NCBI GenBank assembly: GCA_910577235.1
Contig: CAJTMX010000036.1
Span: forward strand, 1-40,478
DNA length: 40,478 nucleotides
Direction: 5' to 3'
Origin: an uncultured Acetatifactor sp.
GTDB lineage: Bacteria; Bacillota; Clostridia; Lachnospirales; Lachnospiraceae
Shown one piece after another: positions 7,812-15,133 of the stretch; position 1 is the first letter of the stretch; each line of letters begins with the position of its first letter. A model generated the notes under the pieces. The model searched no databases. It saw only the letters and a list, made by a program, of their open reading frames with translations, and was not told the DNA's origin. A program made the position numbers and the translations under genes.

Positions 7812-8624
7812 TTATATGCTTTGAAACCGCTCTTGCTGCGAGCATTGGACATTCTGCTCCACATGAAGCCACTGAGTCAGTACAAAGCCGTCCACATTGT
7901 TGCCGGAAATATTGTAAGGCGCGGTCTCATTGACCCAGACGGCAGTCTGCTCCGAATCGGCGGCAATGTAGGATATACAGACTGCCCGTCCATCCACACG
8001 GACGCAGTAGGGGTGGACCGGAGAGTCAAACTGTCTGATATAGTCGGTGTATTCCTCCAACGTCATATTCTGATCGGTCATGATCCGGGCGTGGGGAATT
8101 CCCACATACCGGAAATGCCATGGTTCGTGCCCGATGCCGGTGATGTTTTCCTTTCCCGCCGGGTAGCGCAGGACAAAGCCATAGTCCGCGGCGCGTTCCT
8201 TGAAATATCCGCAGATGCCGGTGTCGGGAAATTCCGGGCAGATAAAGTCGATATGCTCTTGACGAAGTGCCAGATCGATGGCCAGGCCGGTCTGATGTTC
8301 GCTGTGTCCGGGGAGCGCCACATAAGTCCGTGTATATTCCGGCCCGTTATCCCGCATACTTTCATCCCATATGGACTGCTGCTCTTGCCGGGAACGCCAG
8401 CCGCTGACGGGGAGGATACCGTCCCAGCCGTCTATTTCACTCAGTAGCCGCTCAAGCAGCGCGTTGGCCTGGCGTTCCAGCAGTACGCTGTCTTGCCGTT
8501 TCTTTATATTGCTGCCGATGGCAGCCAGTTCTCCGGGGGTGTCCCAGGTGATCCCATACTTTTCATTGACCAGGATCAGCGCGCCTTTGTGCAGTTCTTC
8601 CCGGCCTAATACTATTTTTTTCAC
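7812..8624 (-). CDS. vanXY: VanXY-type D,D-dipeptidase/D,D-carboxypeptidase
   Basis: A 270-residue zinc peptidase of family M15B. It hydrolyses D-Ala-D-Ala dipeptide and/or the terminal D-Ala of UDP-MurNAc-pentapeptide, removing the vancomycin target. The metal and catalytic motifs are complete: SEHQTGLAID (His110, Asp117) and EPWH (Glu167, His170), with substrate-binding SGWRSRQEQ upstream. No signal peptide is seen, consistent with the cytoplasmic VanXY proteins rather than membrane-bound VanY. The final 70 residues form the extra C-terminal extension seen in VanXY. It starts with GTG 8624, about eleven bases after AAGGAG, and sits between vanG and the vanT halves, as in vanG operons. Confidence 0.88.
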   Translation of the reverse strand: MKKIVLGREELHKGALILVNEKYGITWDTPGELAAIGSNIKKRQDSVLLERQANALLERLLSEIDGWDGILPVSGWRSRQEQQSIWDESMRDNGPEYTRTYVALPGHSEHQTGLAIDLALRQEHIDFICPEFPDTGICGYFKERAADYGFVLRYPAGKENITGIGHEPWHFRYVGIPHARIMTDQNMTLEEYTDYIRQFDSPVHPYCVRVDGRAVCISYIAADSEQTAVWVNETAPYNISGNNVDGFVLTQWLHVEQNVQCSQQERFQSI

Positions 8625-8694
8625 TGGATGATATTCTCCTTGATTACTTTGTTTCTTCTTCTAATTCCTGTCTCAAATAGCTTTTGCCCATTGT

Positions 8695-9735
8695 CTACAG
8701 GTCTTCCAGAATCCGGTCCAGCACCTCCGAAAAACAGATACCGGAGGCTTTCATCATACCGGGAAATCGGCTGTGCTCTGTAAATCCGGGGATGGTGTTG
8801 ACCTCGTTGAACACTATGTTTCCCTCCGGTGTGAGAAACATATCCACTCTGGCGAAACCGCTGCAGCCCAGCGCCTTGTATATCTTGACGGCGGCCCGTT
8901 TGATCTCCTGCGCTTTCTCGGCGGAAATCCGCGCAGGCACATGGATAGAGGAGGTCTTGAGGGTATACTTTTCGGTGTAGTCAAAAAATCCCCCGGACAA
9001 TTCGATCTCATCCACTTCTCCGGTGATGGGTTCCCGGCTGCCCAGCACGGCGCAGCCCACCTCAAATCCGGGTATGTTTTCCTCCAGGATCACCTGACCG
9101 TCATAGGAAAAGGCCAGTGTTATGGCGGGCTCCAGTTCTTCGTAAGAATTGACTCTGGTCACTCCATAGGAGGAACCGGCCCGCACCGGTTTCACATACA
9201 GGGGATAACCTACCCGGCGGGCAAAGGAGCGGGCCTGTTCCAAATCCCCGGTATCCAGCACCAGGGCTTTGGGGGTGCGGATTCCCTCCAGAGAGACCAG
9301 ACGATGCGCCCGGTCCTTATCCATACAGAGGGCCGAGGCCAAAGTACCGCAGCCTGCCAGAGGGATACCTGCCAGCTCGATCAGGCCCTGGAGGGTTCCG
9401 TCCTCGCCGTTTTTGCCATGGAGCACGGGAAAGGCTATATCCACAGGAATGCGCCCTACGCCCCCGGGGCCGAAGGTCAACAACTCCTGGAGGCCCCGCC
9501 GGGGGGACAGGGCGGCGGGAGTGCAGCATGTCAGATCCTCCAGCCAGCGGTCCGCCGGAATCTGCTCGATCCCGCCTGTGTAATGATACCAGTCCCCCTG
9601 CCGGGTGATCCCCACCGGGATGGGAGTATACCGCTCCCGGTTCAGATTGCGGATCACCGCCGCAGCGGAGGCCAGGGAAACTTCATACTCGGAGGAACAT
9701 CCCCCGAAAAAGATGATCACATTCTTTTTACTCAT
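8695..9735 (-). CDS. vanG: VanG-type D-alanine--D-serine ligase
   Basis: A 346-residue ATP-grasp ligase joining D-Ala to D-Ser (inferred) to make peptidoglycan termini with low vancomycin affinity. The N-terminal motif FGGCSSEYEVSL, the HGKNGEDGTLQG loop, the ATP-binding KPVRAGSSYGVTRV, the omega-loop FFDYTEKYTLKTSS and the metal site NEVNTIPGF are all intact. The wording around IELSGGFFDYTEKY and ITRQGDWYHYTG matches what I recall of enterococcal VanG more closely than Ddl. The adjoining vanXY and serine racemase genes support D-Ser over D-Lac, since no VanH dehydrogenase is present. ATG 9735 follows GAGGAT by about ten bases, and vanW ends 13 bases upstream. Confidence 0.9.
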   Translation of the reverse strand: MSKKNVIIFFGGCSSEYEVSLASAAAVIRNLNRERYTPIPVGITRQGDWYHYTGGIEQIPADRWLEDLTCCTPAALSPRRGLQELLTFGPGGVGRIPVDIAFPVLHGKNGEDGTLQGLIELAGIPLAGCGTLASALCMDKDRAHRLVSLEGIRTPKALVLDTGDLEQARSFARRVGYPLYVKPVRAGSSYGVTRVNSYEELEPAITLAFSYDGQVILEENIPGFEVGCAVLGSREPITGEVDEIELSGGFFDYTEKYTLKTSSIHVPARISAEKAQEIKRAAVKIYKALGCSGFARVDMFLTPEGNIVFNEVNTIPGFTEHSRFPGMMKASGICFSEVLDRILEDL

Positions 9736-9747
9736 ACGATTATATCC

Positions 9748-10572
9748 TCACTGTTCTTCTATGATAGGCGTATCCTCCGGCAGAGGATACCCGATGCGGC
9801 AGACATTGCGGTATAGGAGACGGTCTCTCTGTACCTGCCCGCTTTCTCTGTCCGTCAGAGTCTGTATCACGTCCACTTCCTCCCAGATACCGTCCTGCCT
9901 GCGATGGTAGCTCACCGGACCGTTGCCCACGGAATAGAGCAGGGGATCTTGTCTGTCCGCGTACAGATATCCGAAGATATTCTCCCGGTCAAAGGCAATG
10001 TGGATCTGGAACGTATAGTCCGTGTCGTTGCGCACCTTCAGATCCTTCCAGCCCTCCGCCAGAGTGGCATCAACCCCCATGGGGGCATCGCTGGGGGGGT
10101 CGGGAAAATCCTTGCTGCTGTGCCCATGGCGCTCTAAAACGGTCAGCGGCGAGTGCAGAAACACCCAGAACAACAGATTGCTGAGCTGGCACATACCGCC
10201 GCCGGGGGCGGTGGTGAGGCAGCCGCCTATCACAGTCAGACCGTCCCGGTAGGGTTCCCTGCGGTCCGCGTGGCGCGTAGCCAGACTGAAAGAAAATGTT
10301 TCTCCGGGGCGTATCAGCATACGGTCAAAAGCGGCTGCCGCCAGTTTCAGATTGTGTACCTTATTTTCCTGATAGATCATGTCAAATCCCGTGTCCCGGT
10401 TATACATGGGGCAGCCGGAGGAAAACACCTCCACAGGCAGCTGCTCCCGGGATATGACAGTGCTGTAACGGTTGCGGTCCAGTCTCATCCCCAGATAAAA
10501 GAAAATCTTCCGCTGCCATTTGCGCAGGGGGATCAGCCATGGAAAAAGTTGTGTTATCTGTTTTCTGTTCAT
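9748..10572 (-). CDS. vanW: VanW-family protein
   Basis: A 274-residue VanW-type protein, an accessory of vanB and vanG clusters whose biochemical role is unknown. It shows the family core: RPGETFSFS, then GGGMCQLSNLLFW with the conserved Cys, and the HGHSSKDFPDPPSDAP segment. No N-terminal signal peptide is obvious. It is the first gene after the terminator that follows vanS, so it leads the structural transcript vanW-vanG-vanXY-vanT. ATG 10572 follows AAGAGG at normal spacing. No vanY is found between vanS and vanW, unlike the E. faecalis vanG cluster. Confidence 0.88.
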   Translation of the reverse strand: MNRKQITQLFPWLIPLRKWQRKIFFYLGMRLDRNRYSTVISREQLPVEVFSSGCPMYNRDTGFDMIYQENKVHNLKLAAAAFDRMLIRPGETFSFSLATRHADRREPYRDGLTVIGGCLTTAPGGGMCQLSNLLFWVFLHSPLTVLERHGHSSKDFPDPPSDAPMGVDATLAEGWKDLKVRNDTDYTFQIHIAFDRENIFGYLYADRQDPLLYSVGNGPVSYHRRQDGIWEEVDVIQTLTDRESGQVQRDRLLYRNVCRIGYPLPEDTPIIEEQ

Positions 10573-10648
10573 TTTATTTACCTCTTTCCCGCGTATCGCG
10601 GACTGGGATCGCGCCGGGCAGCGCGGTAAGGGATTTCATTTTGGAGTT

Positions 10649-10654
10649 ATTATA
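10649..10654 (-). promoter_or_regulatory. Candidate VanR-dependent promoter of vanW-vanG-vanXY-vanT
   Basis: A consensus TATAAT lies on the minus strand at 10654-10649, 77 bases before vanW and downstream of the terminator. No acceptable -35 box occurs at 16-18 bases. Instead the imperfect inverted pair GTAAC/GTCAC lies upstream, between arms GGCGC and GCGCC. A strong -10 without a -35 fits an activator-dependent promoter. VanR binding is inference. Confidence 0.4.
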
Positions 10655-10686
10655 GCGCCTCTAAGTGACAATTCGGTTACAGGCGC

Positions 10687-10730
10687 AAAAAAAATTCCCT
10701 CTCCGATACCGTATTGTATCAGAGAAGGAA
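10687..10730 (-). terminator. Rho-independent terminator between vanS and vanW
   Basis: On the minus strand a stem of about fourteen pairs (arms 10730-10716 and 10709-10695, one or two mismatches) with loop AATACG is followed by a run of T residues. It separates vanRS from the resistance genes. Confidence 0.8.
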
Positions 10731-10770
10731 AAAACATTTTTTCGTAGTTTGTGAAAAAAACCTTACAATT

Positions 10771-11874
10771 TTATGACATTGGCAGCCGCAGGATAAAGAC
10801 GATGTTCTCGTCGGCGCTTTCCGCCTGTATGCAGCCGCCGTGCAGCTCCACGATCTCTTTGGAGATAGCCAGTCCCAGCCCGGCTCCGCCTGTGGAGGAA
10901 CTGCGGGAGGTATCCAAGCGGAAGAACTGTTCAAAGATCCGGTCCAGTTTTTCAGGGGGAATGGTCTTGCCCCGGTTGCTGACACGTATTTCCACACGGT
11001 TGCCATCGCGCTCGCCTATGGTACTCATATGCAGGGAAATGGCGCTGTCGGGATAACTGTAGTTAACCGCATTGCGAATCAGATTATCAAATACCCGTTG
11101 CAGCTTATCCGGATCGCCGTTTATCTGTACCTCCGGCTGTATTTCCAACTGCCAGGACAGACACTTGTCCGACAATACCGGCAGGAATTCATAGGTGATC
11201 TGCTCCAGCATACGGCTCAGGTTGATCTGCTCCGTCTCCAGTGTCAGACTGGTCAGGCTGAAACGGGTAATGTCAAAGAATTCATTGGTCAGCTCTTCCA
11301 GACGCAGCGCCTTGTCCAAGGCGATGCCGGTGTATCTGGCCCGCAGTTCGGGGGATATCTGGGGTTCGTCATGCAGCAGGCTCAGATAGCCGATCACGCT
11401 GGTCAGCGGCGTTTTAAGGTCGTGGGCCAGATAGATGATCAGATCGTTTTTGCGCTGGTCGGCCTCCCTGGCCATGGCCTCCGCCGAAAGCCCCTGCAGA
11501 CGGAACAGGTTCAGTTGCTCCTCCACTTCCCGCAGCACGTCAGAGAGTCTCACCGGCTCCTCCCTGGAGGTGATCAGCTTGCCGGAGGCTGTGACGATCT
11601 CATCCAGATACCGCAGGGGCATATTCATAAAGCGATAGGTTATGATAGCCCATCCGGCTACGATGATGACAGCCATGATCAGAACCAGGTATTCCTTGAC
11701 CATCCGCAGAACCCAATATAACGGTTCCCAGTCATACCAGATGCGTTGAAGGCAGATAAACCAGCAAAGCAAAACAAAAAGGATCAGTGCGACCACAAAT
11801 CCTATCAAGGACATAACGTAGCGCAGCATGATACGCCGGGAGATCCGGCTTCTCTGTAATATATGATTATTCAA
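10771..11874 (-). CDS. vanS: VanS-type sensor histidine kinase
   Basis: A membrane sensor kinase of about 367 residues and likely partner of the adjacent VanR. Two hydrophobic segments near the N-terminus (about 18-45 and 60-80) bracket a very short external stretch. The H box LAHDLKTPLTSVIGY holds the phospho-accepting His near residue 151. The N box (NLIRNAVNYSYPD), G1 (RVSNRGKTIPPE) and G2 (GGAGLGLAISKEIV) boxes are present. The start is uncertain: TTG 11874 overlaps the vanR stop and has a G-rich stretch about eight bases upstream. ATG 11907 lacks a ribosome binding site, and ATG 11829 would cut into the first membrane segment. The short external loop resembles VanS of the VanB/VanG type less than the large-sensor class, so how glycopeptide is sensed is unclear. 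Confidence 0.85.
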   Translation of the reverse strand: MNNHILQRSRISRRIMLRYVMSLIGFVVALILFVLLCWFICLQRIWYDWEPLYWVLRMVKEYLVLIMAVIIVAGWAIITYRFMNMPLRYLDEIVTASGKLITSREEPVRLSDVLREVEEQLNLFRLQGLSAEAMAREADQRKNDLIIYLAHDLKTPLTSVIGYLSLLHDEPQISPELRARYTGIALDKALRLEELTNEFFDITRFSLTSLTLETEQINLSRMLEQITYEFLPVLSDKCLSWQLEIQPEVQINGDPDKLQRVFDNLIRNAVNYSYPDSAISLHMSTIGERDGNRVEIRVSNRGKTIPPEKLDRIFEQFFRLDTSRSSSTGGAGLGLAISKEIVELHGGCIQAESADENIVFILRLPMS

Positions 11875-12559
11875 TGGTATAACCCACCCCCCATACCGTT
11901 TTGACATATTTGGGCCGTCTGGCCGGTTCCTTTAATTTTTCACGTATCCGGGCGATATGGGCCATGACGGTGTTATTGTTGTCCAGATATTTCTCCCCCC
12001 ACACTGCCTCAAACAGTTCTTCGGAGGATACCACGCTCCCCTGATGCTCGCACAGATACCACAGTATATTGAATTCAATGGGAGTTAAGACAATCTCCTG
12101 ACCGTTTATGCTACAATGGTGCGCGTCCCGGTCCATATGCAGTCCCCGGATGTCTTTTTCCGTCTGTTCCTGCCCGGGAACCGCTGTGTTATAGCGGATG
12201 TAGCGCCGCAGCTGGGTACGCACCCGCGCGGTGAGTTCCAGAGGGTTGAAAGGCTTGGTGATATAATCGTCCGCTCCCAGCGTCAGTCCGGTGATCTTGT
12301 CCATATCTTCTCCCCGGGCCGTCAGCATGATAATGGGAAAAAGATGGTTTTCACGGATTCGCTGGCACAGCGTGAATCCGTCCATATCCGGCAGCATTAC
12401 ATCCAGTATGGCCAGACTTATGGATTCCCGCTCCACGCAGGACAGCGCCTCCCCGGCATTGTAACAGGTAAATACCTGATAGCCTTCGTTTTTCAGATAT
12501 ATGGTCACCAGGTCGGCAATAGCCGCCTCGTCGTCTACGATCATGATCTTGTCCTGCAT
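11867..12559 (-). CDS. vanR: VanR-type OmpR-family response regulator
   Basis: A 230-residue response regulator with a receiver domain (acidic pair DDE at 9-11, phospho-acceptor Asp53 in LAILDVMLPDMDG, Lys in YITKPFNPLE) and a C-terminal winged helix of the OmpR/PhoB type ending in PKYVKTVWGVGYTIE. It should activate the vanW-vanG-vanXY-vanT promoter after phosphorylation by VanS. ATG 12559 follows AAAGGGG at good spacing. It overlaps the kinase gene at its 3' end and heads the cluster; no vanU-like repressor gene lies upstream, where spoVT is divergently placed. Confidence 0.9.
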   Translation of the reverse strand: MQDKIMIVDDEAAIADLVTIYLKNEGYQVFTCYNAGEALSCVERESISLAILDVMLPDMDGFTLCQRIRENHLFPIIMLTARGEDMDKITGLTLGADDYITKPFNPLELTARVRTQLRRYIRYNTAVPGQEQTEKDIRGLHMDRDAHHCSINGQEIVLTPIEFNILWYLCEHQGSVVSSEELFEAVWGEKYLDNNNTVMAHIARIREKLKEPARRPKYVKTVWGVGYTIE

Positions 12560-12595
12560 ATGCCTGCCCCTTTACTGTTCGTTGAGTTCAGACAT

Positions 12596-12624
12596 ATTGT
12601 AACAGCCGATGGGAAAAAACGCAA
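12596..12624 (-). promoter_or_regulatory. Probable promoter of vanRS
   Basis: On the minus strand TTGCGT (12624-12619), a 17-base spacer and TACAAT (12601-12596) lie 37 bases before vanR. The -10 is good and the -35 is weak. The rest of the 263-base gap to spoVT is AT-rich; I saw no convincing sporulation-sigma promoter in it. Confidence 0.5.
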
Positions 12625-12822
12625 GGGGCGGGGAAATGAATCAAAGATATGAAAAATTTTTTTAATAAATGTTCTGCAATATCCAAAGCCATTAATTGTC
12701 GAGAATAGATATCAGAAGTTTTCCAAGGTATAATATCCCACTTTTTACAGATACTAGCTCTACAGAAATCAGATGGACAAAGCAATAGAGCAGAATTTGT
12801 AAAAAGGAGAAAATCAGAGATT

Positions 12823-13368
12823 ATGAAAGCAACGGGAATTGTCAGAAGAATAGATGACCTTGGAAGAATCGTGATCCCCAAAGAGATCCGCCGCACTCTG
12901 CGGATCAGGGAGTCGGACCCTCTGGAGATCTACACGGACCGGGAGGGACAGGTGATCCTGAAAAAATACTCCCCCATCGGGGAGATGACCACATTTGCCA
13001 AGCAGTACGCGGAATCCCTGGCCCAGGTGTCCGGCCACACCGCTCTGATAAGCGACAGAGATCAGTTCATCGCCACTGCGGGAGGCGGAAAAGGCTACCT
13101 GGGAAAAGAGGTGAGCAAGCAGATGGAGGAAAAGATGAACGAGCGGGACACCGGTGTCTGCTCTCAGGGGGATCGGAACTTTTTCCGTGTCTGCGACGAG
13201 CTTGAATGCGAATATCAGCATATGGCATTTACCCCGATCATCTGTGAGGGGGACGTGATCGGTTCCGTGATCCTGCTGGAAAACGATTACAAGGGCAAAA
13301 TGGGTGAGGTGGAGTACAAACTGATCATGTCGGCGGCAGGTTTTCTGGGCAGACAGATGGAGCAGTAA
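12823..13368 (+). CDS. spoVT: Stage V sporulation protein T (SpoVT)
   Basis: A 181-residue transcription factor of the late forespore, which adjusts sigma-G-dependent genes. The N-terminal AbrB-type swapped-hairpin DNA-binding domain reads MKATGIVRRIDDLGRIVIPK and continues to about residue 50. The rest is a GAF-like ligand domain (about 56-180), giving the normal SpoVT length. An AAAAGGAG lies about 13 bases before the ATG, a rather long spacing. The gene is divergent from vanR and is followed by a bidirectional terminator. It shows that the organism belongs to an endospore-forming lineage. Confidence 0.93.
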   Translation: MKATGIVRRIDDLGRIVIPKEIRRTLRIRESDPLEIYTDREGQVILKKYSPIGEMTTFAKQYAESLAQVSGHTALISDRDQFIATAGGGKGYLGKEVSKQMEEKMNERDTGVCSQGDRNFFRVCDELECEYQHMAFTPIICEGDVIGSVILLENDYKGKMGEVEYKLIMSAAGFLGRQMEQ

Positions 13369-13387
13369 TGATGGCAGTTAAAATCAT

Positions 13388-13425
13388 AAAAAATACCGGA
13401 CTGGGTAGTGAGTCCGGTATTTTTT
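13388..13425. terminator. Bidirectional rho-independent terminator
   Basis: A perfect ten-pair stem ATACCGGACT/AGTCCGGTAT (13393-13402, 13411-13420) has a run of A on the left and T on the right. It can end both spoVT (plus) and the DHH gene (minus), which converge here. Confidence 0.9.
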
Positions 13426-13445
13426 GATTTCACAGTGTCCTTTTG

Positions 13446-14366
13446 TCAGGCATTGGCCAACTCGCACAGCTCTGCCAGCATCTTGGGAAGTTCCGTCTCC
13501 ATGTTCTCATCCGTGAACTGACAGGTTCCCACAGCCTTATGACCGCCGCCGTTGTATTTCAACATCAGGCTGCCCACATTGACATCGCTGGTTCGGTTCA
13601 AGATACTGTATCCCACTGCCGCGGAACAACCCAGGCCGCCCCGGCCGCTGACGATCCAAGCGGAAATATTCTGTTCGGGATACATGCTGTAGATCATGAA
13701 ACGGTTGCCGGTGTAGATGGGGTCTACACCACGCAGATCAGTAATGATCACATTGCCCTGGGTACGGGTATACTTTGTGACCATCTCTTTGAATTTTTCC
13801 GTCTGCTCATTGTATACTTCGATGCGCTCCTTCACGTCAGGCAGCGCCAATATCTCCGCGGTGGTCATGGTACGGCAGGCGTCCATCAGCTTTTCCATCA
13901 ACTGATAGTTGGAGATCGTAAACTGTCTCCAGCGTCCCAGACCCGTGCGGGGGTCCATCAAAAATCCCACCAGAATCCAGCCCTGGGGATTCATCACTTC
14001 ATCGACTGTCAGGTGACCGGAGTCCACTTTGTCCACGGCCTCCATCATATCGTCAAACTGGGGAAAACGCTCTCTTCCACCATAATATTCATAGATGATC
14101 CGGGCGCAGGAGGGAGTGATACGGCTCTCGCCCTTGTATTTACCTTTCAGCTGGTTTCGTTCATGCTCGCTGGAATGGTGGTCAAACCACAAACCGCACC
14201 CCTCCACAAAGGGTACGTTGGCCAGACAGTCGTTCTCATTTACCTCAACAAGACCATCCTGTAGATCCTTGGGATGGGCAAACTTCCAACTGTCAATAAT
14301 ACCGGCCTCCTTCAGCAGCGCGCCACAGGCCAGGCCGTCAAAATCAGAACGTGTAATCAATCTCAT
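13446..14366 (-). CDS. DHH-family phosphoesterase
   Basis: A 306-residue DHH/DHHA1-type phosphoesterase. The N-terminal metal motif is ITRSDFDGLACGALL, and the signature Asp-His-His appears in LWFDHHSSEHE near residue 80. A C-terminal substrate-binding-like region contains GRGGLGCSAAVGYS and KYNGGGHKAVGTCQF, the GGGH motif of DHHA1 domains. Families with this layout cleave cyclic dinucleotides, oligoribonucleotides or polyphosphate; the substrate cannot be fixed from sequence. ATG 14366 follows AAAGGA by about nine bases, and a good promoter lies just upstream. It appears to be monocistronic. Confidence 0.85.
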   Translation of the reverse strand: MRLITRSDFDGLACGALLKEAGIIDSWKFAHPKDLQDGLVEVNENDCLANVPFVEGCGLWFDHHSSEHERNQLKGKYKGESRITPSCARIIYEYYGGRERFPQFDDMMEAVDKVDSGHLTVDEVMNPQGWILVGFLMDPRTGLGRWRQFTISNYQLMEKLMDACRTMTTAEILALPDVKERIEVYNEQTEKFKEMVTKYTRTQGNVIITDLRGVDPIYTGNRFMIYSMYPEQNISAWIVSGRGGLGCSAAVGYSILNRTSDVNVGSLMLKYNGGGHKAVGTCQFTDENMETELPKMLAELCELANA

Positions 14367-14408
14367 TGCGTATGGTCCTTTCTGTCAAACTCCACCTTGA
14401 ATAAAGCT

Positions 14409-14437
14409 ATTATACTCCATTTGAATATGGAATGCAA
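14409..14437 (-). promoter_or_regulatory. Promoter of the DHH phosphoesterase gene
   Basis: On the minus strand TTGCAT (14437-14432), exactly 17 bases, and a consensus TATAAT (14414-14409) lie 43 bases before the start codon. The -35 match is only partial. Confidence 0.6.
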
Positions 14438-14439
14438 GC

Positions 14440-15093
14440 TTATCCGGCAGCCTTTTCGCCGGCCATTTCCCCAGCCAGTAAGCTCCGGTTCAGCCATATC
14501 CGATACCAGAAAATACCCAAAAAGATCAACTGTATGACAAAGTAGACCAGCGCGATCCATACCAGGTCATAAAACCAGAGCAATACGGCCACCACTCCCG
14601 CAAAACAACTGATGATCATGAAAATGATGGAGAGGTTGTTGAAAGTGTGGTTTTCCGTGGTGTCCAGACTGTCGCAGACATGCAGCATGGCCCGCATCAG
14701 GATCAGCACCTGCAGAACACCGGAGATAAAGTACAGCAAGTATCCGGCGCGAAACCGCATGCCGCCGTTTAGGGAAAAAGGCATCAGCAACTGGCACAGA
14801 TAGAATCCCAGACTCACCGCGATCCAGGGGAGCTGTCTGAAAAAGTGCCGGTTCCCCGGTCCCAGCATCACGCAGGAAACGGCCAGCAGAAGATAGCCCA
14901 AAACATCTGGCAGAAGGTCAAACATCAGATTATGACCGATCACATGATTGACCACCAGATCCACCGTCTGGGGAGCTTCCGTGACAAAGGGTTCAAAGAC
15001 GGGATAAGCCTTGACGGGGATGCGGATATCCACTGCCAGCAGCAGTATCGCCGCAAACATCAGAATATATGGCAACAGTTTTTTGTCGATCAT
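14440..15093 (-). CDS. Small polytopic membrane protein of unknown function
   Basis: A 217-residue integral membrane protein that I do not recognise. It begins MIDKKLLPYILMFAAILLLA and has about six or seven hydrophobic segments spread over the whole length, separated by short loops; the C-terminus is short and basic/acidic. ATG 15093 was chosen because AAGGAAAGGG stands a few bases upstream; a longer frame to 15168 lacks one. It begins 40 bases after the GGDEF gene and could be co-transcribed with it. No catalytic motif, transporter signature or conserved charged pair is obvious, so no function is proposed. Confidence 0.75.
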   Translation of the reverse strand: MIDKKLLPYILMFAAILLLAVDIRIPVKAYPVFEPFVTEAPQTVDLVVNHVIGHNLMFDLLPDVLGYLLLAVSCVMLGPGNRHFFRQLPWIAVSLGFYLCQLLMPFSLNGGMRFRAGYLLYFISGVLQVLILMRAMLHVCDSLDTTENHTFNNLSIIFMIISCFAGVVAVLLWFYDLVWIALVYFVIQLIFLGIFWYRIWLNRSLLAGEMAGEKAAG

Positions 15094-15133
15094 TTTACAC
15101 CCTTTCCTTATAATATTGGTTTTACAGTGACCA

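Noticed and set aside
8695..9735. D-Ala--D-lactate ligase (VanA/B/D type)
   Set aside because: No VanH-type dehydrogenase is present; the neighbours are a serine racemase and VanXY, and the motifs resemble VanG.
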